64,000 nucleotides of DNA. Source: Amblyomma americanum (Eukaryota > Arthropoda > Arachnida > Ixodida > Ixodidae). The translations under genes were made by a program, and so were the position numbers. Position 1 is the stretch's first letter, and every line of letters begins with the position of its first letter. This document shows positions 1-12,681 of the stretch, in pieces. The DNA lies in the NCBI RefSeq assembly GCF_052857255.1, contig NC_135504.1, positions 140,146,121 through 140,210,120 on the forward strand, written 5' to 3'. The notes under the pieces were generated by a model that searched no databases, was not told where the DNA came from, and was given only the letters and a program-made list of their open reading frames with translations.

Positions 1-1064
1 CAGTCCGTTATCCGAGCAGTCCCTTTATCTTACTGGGTGATTTTAATTTCCCCAACATAATGTGGTCTAATGTGAGTTCTTATTGTGAACCTTTTTCAAG
101 TGAATGCGACATGTTCTTGAATTTGTGCAGTGATTTTAACTTATCCCAGCTTGTAACGCAGGCAACTCGTATTTCGCCTACTGCGTCTAATATCCTCGAT
201 CTGGTACTCACCACATCGCCTGATTTTTTCCAGCCCATATCATACTTGCCAGGGTTAAGTGATCACCTACTCCTTCATTTTGCTTTGACCTGCGCAGTTC
301 CCCATCAAAGTAACCACAGTAAATATATCCATGATTACAAAAATGCTGATTTTGATGCTATTAACCTAGAACTGTCTGTATTTCTAGACCATTACTTGCT
401 AAGCTTTCATGACCGCTGCGTGAATGCTAACTGGAGCCTGTTTAAAGAAAAAGTTGCTGCGCTCACTGAAAAATATGTTCCACGCTTAGTCATCACCTCT
501 AACCGTCAATCACCATGGTTCACTAAATCGTTAAAACGGCTCTGTAATAAGAAAAAACGCATGTTCCGCTCTGCAAAACTAACCGGTTCCCAAGAACGTT
601 GGACTGCTTATCAGGCCGCGGCCCTTGAATATAAAAGTGCACTGAAGGATGCCAAAGATTTGTTTTTCAATGACACTTTACCTTCCCTTTTGGTAAATAA
701 CCCTAGGCAATTTTGGAGCGTAGTTAACAAAAAAGACAATTCATCCATCAGCCTTAAAGACTCCAGTGACCAACTAATTCATCCTAATGAATGTGCAAAT
801 GTTCTAAACAGTGTATTCGTTTCAGCTTTTTCCAAAAATCAGTGTTCGGTAACCCCTGCATATAACAGTGCTGACATATTACCGATGGATTCTTTTGTCT
901 TTGATCCTGCTGGAGTGGAAAAAATAGTCGAAAAACAAAAGGTTTCTTCATCATGTGGTGTTGATAACATTAGTTCTAAGTTCTTGATTAAAACCAAAGT
1001 ATACAGCGCAATAATACGCTCTAACCTATTTCAGCAATCTCTTGAAACAGCATGTATAACCTGA
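1..1064 (+). pseudogene. LINE A ORF2, endonuclease C-terminal part and RT N-terminal part
   Basis: The frame is open from base 1 into the downstream ORF. LLGDFNFPNI at the start is the GDFN motif of APE endonucleases. It is followed by the family pattern of a threonine/arginine motif, an ILDLVLTTSP segment and GLSDH, the terminal SDH catalytic motif. A basic linker follows (SLKRLCNKKKRMFRSAK), as is usual between endonuclease and RT, then VEKQKVSSSCGVDNISSKFL, the start of the RT fingers. The frame stops at 1064 just before the RT core continues in another frame, so a frameshift or stop breaks the enzyme. The N-terminal endonuclease residues lie outside the window. Confidence 0.8.
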
Positions 1065-2536
1065 TGACTGGAAGGTTGGGAAGGTGATTCCCTTGCATAA
1101 ATCAGGTGATCAACATTCCCCGCATAATTATCGACCCATCTCACTTACCGGCATTCCGTGTAAAATCATGGAGCATGTTAGTTACTTTCACCTTGCATCG
1201 TTCCTTGATTGTAATGCCTTTTTTACGGACAGTCAACATGGATATCGGAAGTGGTTTTCTTGCGAAACACAGCTTTTAACCTTCACACATGATCTATACT
1301 CATTCCTCGACAGGGGTTCCGTTGTCGACTGCATTTTCCTCGATTTCTCAAAGGAGTTTGACAAGGTCTCTCATCAACTGCTTTTTTTAAACTTAGTAAA
1401 CTTAACCTCGACCCTAACGTTCTTAGGTGGCTGCATTCGTTTCTCACTAATCGTTCACAATTTGTCACCGCTAATAATGCTTCTCCCTTCACTTCTCCAG
1501 TTGGATCTGGAGTACCACAAGGCTCTGTTCTAGGGCCTCTGCTTTTTCTTATATATATCAATGACTTACCTGACAATCTATGTTCAACAATAAATCTTTT
1601 TGCTGATGACTGCGTCATATACCGCGAAATTAACAGTGACTCTGATATAGCTCTTCTTCAATCGGATATTGATCATGCTCTTGAATGGACTAACAAATGG
1701 AACATGGAACTAAACATAAAAAAGTGCAAGTACATGCGGGTTTCTCGTCGTAACACCACATTGCCTTCATATCGTCTTAATAATTGCAGCCTTGAGTCTG
1801 TGCCTTTTTACAAATATTTAGGTGTCTTCATTTCCCATAATCTTTCTTGGAAAGTACACATAGCAATTACGCTAACCGCATGCTGGGCTACATACGCCGT
1901 AACTTTAATCTTTTTTCTAGCTCCGTAAAACTGCTTCTCTACAAGTCGTTGGTTCGTAGTAAACTAGAATATGCTGCATCTATCTGGGACCCCTATCAAG
2001 AGACACTAATATACCAACTCGAATCTATACAGAACCGTGCGGCCCGTTTCATTCTCTCGAATTATCACCGTAACTCTAGTGTCAGTGCCATGAAATCAAG
2101 CTTATCACTCCCACTACTGTCGCAACGTAGAAATATATCCCGCCTTTGTCTATTCCATAAGATTTACTACGATAACCCCATCCTTAAGAGAAAATTTATA
2201 ACGCCACCTTGCTACGTTTCAGCTCGGATCGATCATCGTCATAAAGTTGGTATTCTTTCATGCCAAACAAACCACTTTTACAACTCATTCATTCCCAGCA
2301 CATCGGCACAATGGAATCACCTTCCCCGATCGGTCGTCGAAATAAGTGACCATTCTGTGTTTAAATCGGCTTTAACTAACTTATTGGTAACAGTACATGT
2401 AATTCTTGCGCCCTGCCGTTTATTCTTTTCAGCTTATGTGGTAGTTAAAACAGACCTGGTCTGCGTGGTATGCTTGTTTGCGTGGTATGCTTACTTTTAT
2501 GCTTACTTTTATTCTTTGCTCATAATTTCATGTTAA
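1065..2536 (+). pseudogene. LINE A ORF2, reverse transcriptase core and C-terminus, frameshifted
   Basis: The RT is spread over at least three frames. Bases 1084-1400 give PLHKSGDQHSPHNYRPISLT, IMEHV and FLDFSKEFDKVSHQLL, which is RT motif A with its aspartate. Bases 1500-1720 in another frame give VPQGSVLGPLLFLIYINDL and the FADD catalytic box. Bases 1704-2536 give the thumb and the characteristic LINE tail LLYKSLVRSKLEYAASIWDP with IQNRAARFI. The motif order and length match a normal L2/CR1-type RT, but the frame changes near 1400-1500 and 1850-1930 mean no intact enzyme is encoded. Confidence 0.8.
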
Positions 2537-2707
2537 ATGACTGTTAATTTGTTTGATTGTATTTGCTGTAACCTACTGATTTGCGCGAGCCATATTCCTG
2601 TTCACATTTTTGTGTTACTTGTTACTGCTGTTCCTTTGTTATTTTGTCTATTGTACCCCACTCCCCTCTGTAATGCCCTCGGCCCTGAGGGTACTGAAAT
2701 AAATAAA

Positions 2708-3677
2708 TACTGTTACTAATTATGTTACTGATGAATAGCCTTTTCTTAATCCGTGATGAAGGCGTTTGCCATGTTTGCTGGTATTACAACGTAAGGTCTA
2801 AAACGAGTTTGCTACGATTTGACAGCGCGCACTCTAAGATTGTAAAAAGAATGATGGTAACAAGCGCACTTCAGGCGGCGTTAGCCAAGAGCTGTGTGCA
2901 TATGGAAAAATCAAGCTTTGAGAACCAGGTACAGCGCCTCTACTCTGCCGTGTACACGTCTTCATTAGTAACTAATATACGTGAGGCAATGCTTAAAATC
3001 TTAAAGGATGGGAGTCAGGCTTGGAAGGAGCGAGAGAAGAAACGCGTTGCAATCTTACCGTACCTTCACAAGATGTCCCACAACGTAAGAAAGATAGCAG
3101 AACGGCACAACGTCCAGGTCGTCATTTCTCACTGTGCGAGCTTTCGAAGATATTTGTTTTGAATAACAAGGCAAGACAGGCGACCTGCACTGCGAGACAC
3201 GGGGAACGGTACTCACACTGCCGGACTGGGATTGCCTATCAGATACCCCATAACGTGCGGTATTGTGTACAGAGGCCAGACGGGAAGATGCTTTAATGTC
3301 AGGGCCAGGGAGCACTTCCTCAATGTAGGTAGAGGGTCTGGAGGTAATCTCGCAGACCACTGCAACTATCCTCGCCACAAGTGTAAACCTATACTAGAGG
3401 ATTCAAGGTTCCTAGCAACATCAAAAAACAAAACAGAAAGGGAGGTCATTGAGGCCTACTTTATTGCTAAGGCAGGGGGCAGTTGCGCAAGCATGCCCTC
3501 AATTTCACTGCACGAGAAATGCGCTTCCTTGACCAGGCCTAAAGATTCCTGATATTGCATGTTCGCCTGCCACTTCCCGTTTGCTCATGAAGTTTTGTTA
3601 TGTTAGCCGGTGTGCATTCTCCTCAGGCTTTTGGTGCGGCTCAAAAGTTGTAATCGTCCAAATAGTGTTTTACATGT
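2708..3677 (+). mobile_element. Penelope-like element, left-arm copy, part 1
   Basis: This is the 5'-truncated coding end and the start of the 3' region of a Penelope-like element. It is interrupted at ATGT (3674-3677) by the Gypsy element that follows and resumes at 10938. The inverted copy at 31985-33553 is uninterrupted at this site. This element lies inside an L2/CR1-like LINE, as shown by LINE coding sequence on both sides of the right-arm copy. Confidence 0.8.
2722..3552 (+). pseudogene. Penelope-like polyprotein, region between RT and GIY-YIG plus GIY-YIG endonuclease
   Basis: The first frame (2722-3162) carries LLRFDSAHSKIVKRMMVTSA and ILPYLHKMSHNVRKIAERHN, the conserved connector after the RT in Penelope-like elements. 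A frame change leads into 3160-3290, which has cysteine- and histidine-bearing sequence. Then 3232-3552 reads YRGQTGRCFNVRAREHF, the GIY-YIG nuclease signature in which the second half (usually YIGQTGR) is clear. It ends with LADHCNYPRHKCKP and a KTEREVIEAYFI segment with the conserved glutamate. The RT domain is absent, so the copy is 5'-truncated, and frameshifts make it non-functional. Confidence 0.8.
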
Positions 3678-4934
<1,257 letters not shown>

Positions 4935-4942
4935 GCTCCTCC
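4935..4942 (-). other. Candidate polypurine tract of the Gmr1-like Gypsy
   Basis: On the minus strand the bases immediately before the 3' LTR read GGAGGAGC, a short purine run in the position where plus-strand DNA synthesis is primed. It is short, so the call rests mainly on position. Confidence 0.4.
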
Positions 4943-5319
4943 GCGGCCCGAAAAATCTCGAATGTCCAGCGTTGACGACCGCTGGGCAGGAAGAGATGAG
5001 ATGGCGTCCGTGTTGGTCCCCTGGATGGCAATATCATCGCCCCCAAGGCAGAACCCAAAGCACCACCAACAAAGGAAAGCGCAGGTGGGACGTTCCAAAC
5101 AGCAAAGCACTGCCCCACCCGCTAGCGCTCGGACTTCGCCAAAGAATCACCAGGCTTCTTCCATTGACAACAATACACTTTTAAAAAAATTGTGTTCAAA
5201 TTTGGGTTAATGTGCCGACTGACCGCGAAATATCTCCTTTTGAAACTGCCACAGCCGGATTACTCGGAACAAAGAAAAAAAAAACTCACACAGGAGGAGA
5301 TTCCTCTTAGTTCACCCGC

Positions 5320-6063
5320 TTACATCAGTCTGCTCAAGCCATCAGCATTTCCGTGCAGTTTCCCCTTCTTATAACGCACCGAGAAATTGTACTGTTGGAG
5401 AGCCAGACTCCATATGACCAAGCGACCATTTTTGGGGGACATCTGTCTCAGCCACGTTAAAGGGCAATGGTCAGTCTCAAATACAAACTTTGCTCCGTAC
5501 AGGTAACACGACAACTTCTGCGCTGCCCAAACTAAACACGCGCACTCTTTTTCGGAAGCGCTGTACGCTTCCTCTCTACTGGTCAGTTTGCGGCTGATGT
5601 ACAGAACTGGGTGTTCTTCATGGTCGTAGCCAACTTGGCTTAAGACAGCACCCAGCCCTCTATCACTGGCATCACACTGGACTATGAACTCTTTCCCATA
5701 GTCAGGGGTCCTGAGCAAGGGTCGGGACACGAGTGCTTCCTTCAAGCATTTGAAGGCGTTTTCTTTTTGGTTATCCCAACTTACGTTAGTAGGTGCTCCC
5801 TTTCGCAAGGCGTCAGTTAAGAGACTAGCCCGCTGTGAGTAGTTAGGAATATATCGCTGGTAGTACCCAACTAATCCCAAAAATGAGCGAATGGCCGTTT
5901 TCGTCCGTGGTTGCGAAAATGCTGCGATCGGGGCAATCTTTAACTCGGATGGGCTCCTAGTTCCCTGGCCTACAACGTGGCCCAAGTACGTCACCTGTGC
6001 GCAACCAAATCTACACTTTTCTGCCTTCAGTGTCAGTCCAGCCTGTCGTAAACTGGAAAACAC
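5320..6063 (-). pseudogene. Gypsy RT C-terminal part (thumb) and RNase H
   Basis: The frame begins within the RT connection with LTLKAEKCRFG and VTYLGHVV, typical of Gypsy RT after the catalytic YxDD. It passes through RSFLGLVGYYQRYIPNY and enters RNase H with FIVQCDASDRGLGAVLSQ (first aspartate), EKECACLVWAAQKL (glutamate) and FVFETDHCPLTWL (second aspartate). It ends near HGNADGLSRL, the usual C-terminal RNase H motif (D in NAD.LSR). The RNase H catalytic residues therefore look intact. The stretch just upstream is frameshifted relative to 6078-7256. Confidence 0.85.
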
Positions 6064-6077
6064 GGTCTTTAGGTGTT

Positions 6078-7256
6078 CTAGATGCTCTTGCCAGGTTTCT
6101 GAAAAAATTGTACGATGTCCTTCAGTACGATGTCCATGAGTTTCGAGAAGCTGTAGGGGGCATTCTTCAACCCAAAACTAAGCATTAAGGGTCGAAAGGT
6201 GCCCGCTGGGGAGATGAAAGCGGAATACCTGCTCGCGCTTTCTGAGAGGGGAACTTGCCAATATCCCCGTACGAGATCGAGGGTGGAAATGAATTTCGCG
6301 CCGCTCACCCTTTCTATCCTTTCCTCTATGTTGGGAATCGGATATAGCTGATCCCTGGTAATTGCATTAAGCTTTCTATAATCCACGCAGGGACGAGGAT
6401 CTTTCCCTAGAGCCTCAACAAGAATTAGCGGTGAGGTATAGTCACTTTCCGCTGGCTCTACAACCCCTAACTCCAAGATGCGCTGAATTTCCGCGTCCAT
6501 TATTTCTTTTTGCCGCGGTGATACCCTGTAGGGTTTCGACCGTACCGGCTCGTCAGAGGTGAGCTCGATTTCGTGTGTCAGGAGGCGTGTCTTTCCCGGG
6601 CGACTGCTAAATAGATCAGCGAATTCGCTCAACAACTGCTTTAGCGGGTCGACCTGTGTCCCGCTTAGGAAATCTGCATTCACGGAGTGAGCCAGAATGT
6701 TTTCCACGTTGTCACTAGCGTCCGCACCTCCCTTCCAACCCTGACTCTCGCTGTCCAGCTCTTCTGGTCCATTTAGAGTCAGATTGACGATCCCGCTGCG
6801 TTCCACAAACGGCTTCATCAGATTGCAATGATAGATTCTCACCTGCTTTCCCTTGCCTGGAACCCTTAGCGTGTAATTCGTCTCCGAAAGTTTTTGCAAC
6901 ACTTCTACTGAACCATCCCAGTGAACTTCCAGCTTGTTTTTTCTCGATGGCCGGAGGATCATCACGCGATCGCCCGCGGTGAATCCTCGAAGGCGAGCGT
7001 TTCTGTCGTAATAGACCTTGGCGGCCTCCTGGGCATCTTTCATATTTCGATTTACTAATTCCCTCGTGTTGTTAAGGCGGTCCAGTAGCTTAAGCACGTA
7101 CTCAACCACTGTCTGGTTCTCTCTGTCCCTTCCCACATTTCTCTCAGCATTCGGAGGGGAGAGCGGAGGGCTCTTCCGTACACGAGTTCTGCTGGCGTAA
7201 ACCCTGTAGCTTCGTGGGGGACTGTTCGTAAAGCGAAAAGTGTGGCCGGCAGACAA
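6078..7256 (-). pseudogene. Integrase C-terminal domain joined to Gypsy reverse transcriptase, YxDD region lost
   Basis: The first part of the frame (VVEYVLKLLDRLNNTRELVN, AAKVYYDRNARLRGFTAGDR, VMILRP) is an integrase C-terminal region. The same open frame then continues into RT: PYRVSPRQKEIMDAEIQRIL, DYRKLNAITRDQLYPIPNIE, STLDLVRGYWQVPL (motif A) and SFGLKNAPYSFSKLMD. This in-frame run shows directly that integrase lies upstream of RT. The expected YxDD catalytic box is missing. The sequence jumps from the LMD motif to a segment that normally follows YxDD, at a repeated 10-mer GACATCGTAC (near 6110-6135), and then shifts frame. The enzyme is dead. Confidence 0.85.
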
Positions 7257-8029
7257 TCCTCCCAGTCTGCTTTATGCTCATAACAAAGAGCGCGTAGCAC
7301 CCGCTTCAGCACCGAATGCCATTTCTCTACACTGTTGGACTGCGGATGATACACCGAGCTGTGCAACAGTTTTATTCCGCATCTTTCTAGGAATGTGGTC
7401 GTCAAGGCGCTTGTAAAGACCGTCGCCTGATCGGCTTGGATTTCGGCCGGAAATCCTATTCTCGCGAACACTAACAAAAGGGCATCAACTATTACTGTGG
7501 AGCTCAAGTCCTTCAACGGAATTGCTTCGGGAAATTTTGTGGCGGGACATAGCATAGTAAGCAAGTACTTATAGCCTGATTTCGTGTTAGGCAAAGGGCC
7601 TACTGTGTCTATTACAAGCCGGCAGAAATGTTCCGAGATCAATGGAACAATTTTCAGTGGAGCCTTCCATGTCTCTCCCGGCTTGCCCACGCGCTGGCAC
7701 GCATCGCATGATTTTACGTAGCGTTCTGCATCTTTGAAACAACCAGGCCAATAATACTCCATTAATAGGCGCTCCTTTGTTTTATTGATTCCCAGATGTC
7801 CTGCCCAGCCATTTCTGTGGCAGAGACTCAGAATGTCCGCTCTGTATTTTTCGGGCACGACCAGCTGATCAAATGTTTTGCCTTTTCTGTCCTGGTAGTG
7901 TCGGTATAGTAAGCCTCCCTTCTCATGCATCGTTATGTTGCGTCTCGCGATGCCCTCTTTAGCTGTAAGGTGCAGTCTTTCCAAAGTGGGATCCTGCTTC
8001 TGTTCTTTTGTTAGGGACTCCCTGTTCAA
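7055..8029 (-). pseudogene. Gypsy integrase, HHCC zinc finger and DDE core
   Basis: The zinc-binding domain reads HRNGWAGHLGINKTKERL and then CDACQRVGKP (H-H-C-C). The catalytic core follows: RLVIDTVGPLPNTKSGYKYL (first D), GFPAEIQADQATVFTSAL (second D, with D in QADQ where DQG is usual), and HPQSNSVEKWHSVLKRVL (E). TGFTPAELVYGRALRSP is the typical end of the core. It sits upstream of the RT in the element's reading direction. A frame change near 7150-7256 separates it from its own C-terminal domain. A glycine normally found in the DQG box is replaced (QAT). Confidence 0.88.
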
Positions 8030-8295
8030 ATGCAGAAGGCGATCAAAACTACGCGATGTTGGAGATAAAACGGATCCTTCAGCGTTTTCTGATTCCTCTA
8101 CCGACTTAGTGGTTGAAGTCCCTCGTCGCTCATTTGCTCGGTCAGCTGTCTAGCTTTCATTCCTCGTTGGTTCACTTCCCTCCTCATTTGATTGCAACGA
8201 TATGCTGGCTGGTGCGTCTCTGGCTACCTGAGGTTCGGAAACCTGACTTAGTTAAAATGCGAGCTGACGAGTTTTCGATCTTGTCAAAGCTTGTA

Positions 8296-9003
8296 TCACC
8301 CCGCTTCCGAGTTTCTGGCCTCTCTCGCGTAGCAATTGGTCTGATCGATTCGAGAAGAGGTAAGGATATTGAAGTGGCACGGCCTTCGAAACTGCGGCCT
8401 CAGTGTTAGCTCTCCAAACGGTCCACAAATTATCACTCTAGCTACGGGAAGGCATACACTGTGTTCTTCTACTGCCTGTTTTATCCACGAGACTTCTCCC
8501 GTAAAATCGTCCACTGACACGTAAGACGGGTGGACAACGTCCATCGTCGCGGCGCTATCACGAAGCACCCTGCACGGTTTCCCGTTAGCGTGCAGCTCGT
8601 GCAGGTATGGCTTAAGGAGCTCTAGATTCTCGTCGTTATCCTCGACGCACGAGAACACCAAACGTTGCTTTGTACACTTGGCTGCAAAGTGTCCGACACC
8701 ATTGCAGTTGTAGCAACGAAATGGCCTACTAGCCTCAAACTCTTTTTTCGCGGCTTTGTCTGCTCCCTGTCTCTTCGCCTGTTCTTCACGCTTTTCTGGC
8801 GCTACCTTCGTTGCCTCTGATTGCTCCGAACTTTTAGCACTTCGCGTCTTTCTGCTAGGCCCTTTATCTCGCATCGCGTTTCGAGCGTGTGACGCACCCT
8901 CTTCAGTGCTCAACCTTCTCCGCGAAACGTACTCCTCTGCTAGCTCAGCGGCCCTTTCAACTGTGTCGACTTTTTCCCTGTCTTGAACCCACAGTTTCAC
9001 CAC
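8296..9003 (-). pseudogene. Gypsy Gag C-terminal part: SCAN-like segment, zinc knuckle and degenerate protease
   Basis: The N-terminal part (KLWVQDREKVDTVERAAELA) together with out-of-frame sequence upstream (LLEWLKGAEVYESRDKIIEC, 9004-9129) resembles the SCAN-like dimerisation segment in Gags of this group. CYNCNGVGHFAAKC is a single CCHC knuckle (nucleocapsid). Downstream, LRDSAATMDVV sits where the aspartic protease active site (DSG/DTG) is expected, with the glycine replaced by alanine. The frame stops at 8296. Protease function is unlikely. Confidence 0.7.
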
Positions 9004-9129
9004 TTAGGGAATGCTTCGGTAAAATTGCTCAAGGCAAAAACACTCAATGATTTTGTCTCGGCTTTCATAAACCTCGGCTCCTTTTAGCCACTCTAGCAGA
9101 TTCGTCTTTAGTCCATACGCGAAATCCGG

Positions 9130-9749
9130 TTAGCCCTCGCTATCGTTTTTCATTGCGTTCCTGAAGCGCTGTCGGAAAGCTTCGGCTGACAGCCGGTACC
9201 TTTTTAGCAGGCTGGCTTTGACTTTTTCGTAGTAAGCTGCGTCTTGTGTGCTAAGTCTCGCTATGACTTCAGCTACTTCACATGGCAAGAGTGTCAGAAG
9301 CCGTTGCGGCCATGTACTGCGAGCAAAGTTCTCCCTTTCGCAAGTTCTCTCAAAGTTTCCCAGGTACAATCCTATGTCCCTTCCACTTTCATAGTGCTGC
9401 ATGAATCTGTTCATTCTATATGATTGTACATCGCTTGCTCTTTCAGGAGACCCGGCTCTCGAACTGTCGCCGTTTTTTCGATTTTCGCTTTCAAGCTGCA
9501 ATCGCTTTAGATTTCTTTCTTCTTTTTCAGCTTCCCACTTTTGCCGTTCTTTCTCTTTTTCCCATTCCGCTTCCCTTTTTCTTTTTTCTTCCTGTACCAA
9601 ATTCCACGTATCTACCAGCTGATCGTCATCTACGTGCTTTTGAATTGTCTTGCATATTTCAAGTTTTTTTGATTTTTCCCTGTACTTCTATTGACAGTTC
9701 CTCGCATAACAACAGCAAGTCCGACTTTGACAATTTCATAAGGTCCATG
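9130..9749 (-). pseudogene. Gypsy Gag N-terminal part, frameshifted
   Basis: The most upstream ATG that makes sense (about 9749) gives MDLMKLSKSDLLLLCEELSI, a short SAP-like helical start that is also present in a second, diverged copy at 46796. A frame break follows. Then 9600-9130 gives a very charged coiled-coil-like stretch (EKEKERQKWEAEKEERNLKR) and YLGNFERTCERENFARSTWP with RLLTLLPCEVAEVIARLS, typical of arthropod Gypsy Gag. The frame ends at 9130, while the protein family continues in the next segment. Confidence 0.75.
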
Positions 9750-9904
9750 ACAATGCTTTCTCCGCTTTGGCAATGCTATCTTCAAAATGTCGTGAGATTA
9801 CCCTTTCTGAATTGACATACACTTCCAAAATCTGTAGCCTGGCGAATCCTATAGCAAAATGCCGAAACGCTTACCGGTTGAGAAATCACGATGTCGCACG
9901 GTCC

Positions 9905-9922
9905 ATCCCACCGCTGCCACCA
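9905..9922 (-). other. Primer-binding site, tRNA-Leu type
   Basis: The plus strand reads ATCCCACCGCTGCCACCA, then gt, then the LTR. The 18 bases equal the 3' end of a leucine tRNA (…CCACCGCTGCCA plus CCA), recalled from known eukaryotic tRNA-Leu sequences. It lies two bases from the 5' LTR in element orientation, as expected for minus-strand priming. Confidence 0.75.
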
Positions 9923-9924
9923 GT

Positions 9925-10933
<1,009 letters not shown>

Positions 10934-10937
10934 ATGT

Positions 10938-11480
10938 GGACTTTTTTTCCTCTTACCTTCTTAGCGTTGACAAGTTTTTTTGCTCCATTTTAGGTTGTAT
11001 TCGTTTGTTTTTAGCTTTTTGTGGCATCCTTGGGTTGTATGACGTTTTATCTGACTTTAGATTTCTGACTCTGCTTTTGTTTCGCTTGCTTAGGCCCTTT
11101 TAGGCTCGCTCGTTGTTGCTGTTAAAGTGTTCTTGACACCGCCCTTTGGCCACGATGTTGTTTGGCACGTGTTTTTTCCTCGGTTTTTTAGCTGGTTAAA
11201 GTGCTTTTTAATATAGTCACTTCATAAAGTTTCACGCCCTTTTTTATTTTTTTTTTGGGGGGGGGGGTTTCTTCTGGTTCAAACATGTGTTGGCCGCCCT
11301 TTGATGACTGGGGATTGGATTGTACTCTTTGGCTCCCAGACTGTCACGTGGTTTTTGGCCTATATTGTGCTAGGTTTTCCTCCAAAATAGAGTTGTTATT
11401 CAGCGCCCGTCGTGTCGTCAGTGTTTTTTTCTTCTCGTGTCCCCGTCTCTTTCCGCGCTGATCATTTCGTATCATGCTAC
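10938..11480 (+). mobile_element. Penelope-like element, left-arm copy, part 2 (3' non-coding region)
   Basis: It resumes directly after the second ATGT with tggact and a T-rich, non-coding 3' region. It contains a G homopolymer near 11256-11267. It matches the reverse complement of about 32040-32580. No coding sequence is seen. The exact boundary with LINE B near 11480-11500 is approximate. Confidence 0.65.
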
Positions 11481-11756
11481 TGACAGGCTGATGATCAGTA
11501 TACCTTCTACAAAAGCAATTGTATTTCAATTAGCGTTCTGGGCAAATAAACCACATCAAGAGCAGATTGACAAGTTCCTGACACACGTGTTGGCTCCTGA
11601 ACTATTTGAACCAGGCAATGCGTTGGCATTATGTTAAGCATGCTTTTTAAAATGTTTACTGTCCAGTGAAAGTGCTTGAAAATCCTCCCAATCAAGATCA
11701 GGTAAGTTCTGGTAACCTACTAGTAACAATTTGTTTGACTGCAAATGAAACATGCT

Positions 11757-12161
11757 TTATTGTAGCTTGACTAGATACACAGGTGGCGCATCGGGAGGTC
11801 TGTAGATTGCGCACATAAAAAATGTCTTGCCCCACAACGTAATTTCTATGCATAAGCATTCGAGACTTGGATCATCTTCCAGAAGAACAGCTTCTATATG
11901 GTGTTTAATAAGGACTGCAACGCCACCTCTACTTGAATTCTGATCCTTGCGGAAAACTTGATTATACTTTGGGAACACATCCTCATCACTGAGTTCAGGC
12001 TCCGTTATCACAGCGATGAGTGCGTTGTGCTGTGATAAAGTATTTTCTAGATTCCTTGTTTTTGTTAGCACGCTTTGAGAGTTTAGGTTAATAATACGCA
12101 AGTGCATGTCGCATTTTTGGGGAGAGCGTTCAGTGTCTGGCAGCGGGATGTAGTTACTCAT
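11757..12161 (-). pseudogene. LINE B ORF2 start, APE endonuclease N-terminal part
   Basis: MHLRIINLNSQSVLTKTRNL, LIAVITEPELSDEDVF (glutamate motif), RGGVAVLIKHHI and FMCAIYRPPDAP are successive blocks of an APE-type endonuclease. Downstream at 11690-11500, in a shifted frame, LVQIVQEPTRVSGTCQSALD is the later part of the same domain. The frame is interrupted at about 11757, so it is broken. The start codon overlaps the ORF1 stop (TAATG). Confidence 0.75.
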
Positions 12162-12445
12162 TACTCAAAAATTTTCTTTGACCATCTCAAGCTTGTCATG
12201 AACCAGATATAATTTTTATCCTCAGCTTTCTCGGTTTGCGCGCTGTCCCACAGAAGCTTCCCTTTTTTAAGTGTAGCTTGTGAGTAGTCGTTCCTAATAC
12301 TTATGTTTGATCCTTTAAGTTTAATGCAGTTTTCAAACATCACTTTCCTTTCATTGAAATTCTGGAGATAGATGATGACTGGACAGTTAGTGTCTTCTCG
12401 GCCAAGCATGTGAATTCGCCCGATAGATTTGCACTCCTTATTCAA
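12161..12445 (-). pseudogene. LINE B ORF1 C-terminal part (RNA-binding-like domain)
   Basis: RIHMLGREDTNCPVIIYLQN and FENCIKLKGSNISIRNDYSQ with KKGKLLW match the pattern of the C-terminal RNA-binding domain of L1-type ORF1 proteins (VIVKF..., R..L..A..LKG..I.I..D). It is out of frame with the N-terminal part, with stops between 12446 and 12681. Its stop codon TAA overlaps the ORF2 ATG as TAATG. Confidence 0.65.
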
Positions 12446-12681
12446 CCTATCTTTCGTTACCTCAGTAATAACCTTTACCTTGAGCAGCGCTTCTGTTTCA
12501 TCTGGTATGTCAGTTATTCCATGAATAACTATATTTGATCGCCTGTTTCGGTTCTCAAGATCTGTTAGCTTTTTTGTCTGGAAGGCAATAACGTGCTGCA
12601 GTGATTTAAAGGTAGTTTCAAAGAGATCGTTATGAGCAGAAGAATCGTCTTAATGCTTTTTTCAATTTTTATGAACATTTC

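Larger units (their letters stand above)
1..2707 (+). mobile_element. L2/CR1-like non-LTR retrotransposon (LINE A), 5' end outside window
   Basis: The segment encodes the end of an APE-type endonuclease and then a reverse transcriptase on the plus strand. It closes with a short (AAAT)n tail at about 2697-2707, the usual 3' end of a LINE of the L2/CR1/Jockey type. No RNase H is seen. Just after the tail, the sequence from 2708 (tactgttacta) matches the inverted copy near 33543-33553. In that copy it is preceded by unrelated sequence instead of a LINE. LINE A therefore most likely inserted into the left arm of the inverted duplication, and the outer part of that arm should continue left of position 1. 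Confidence 0.85.
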
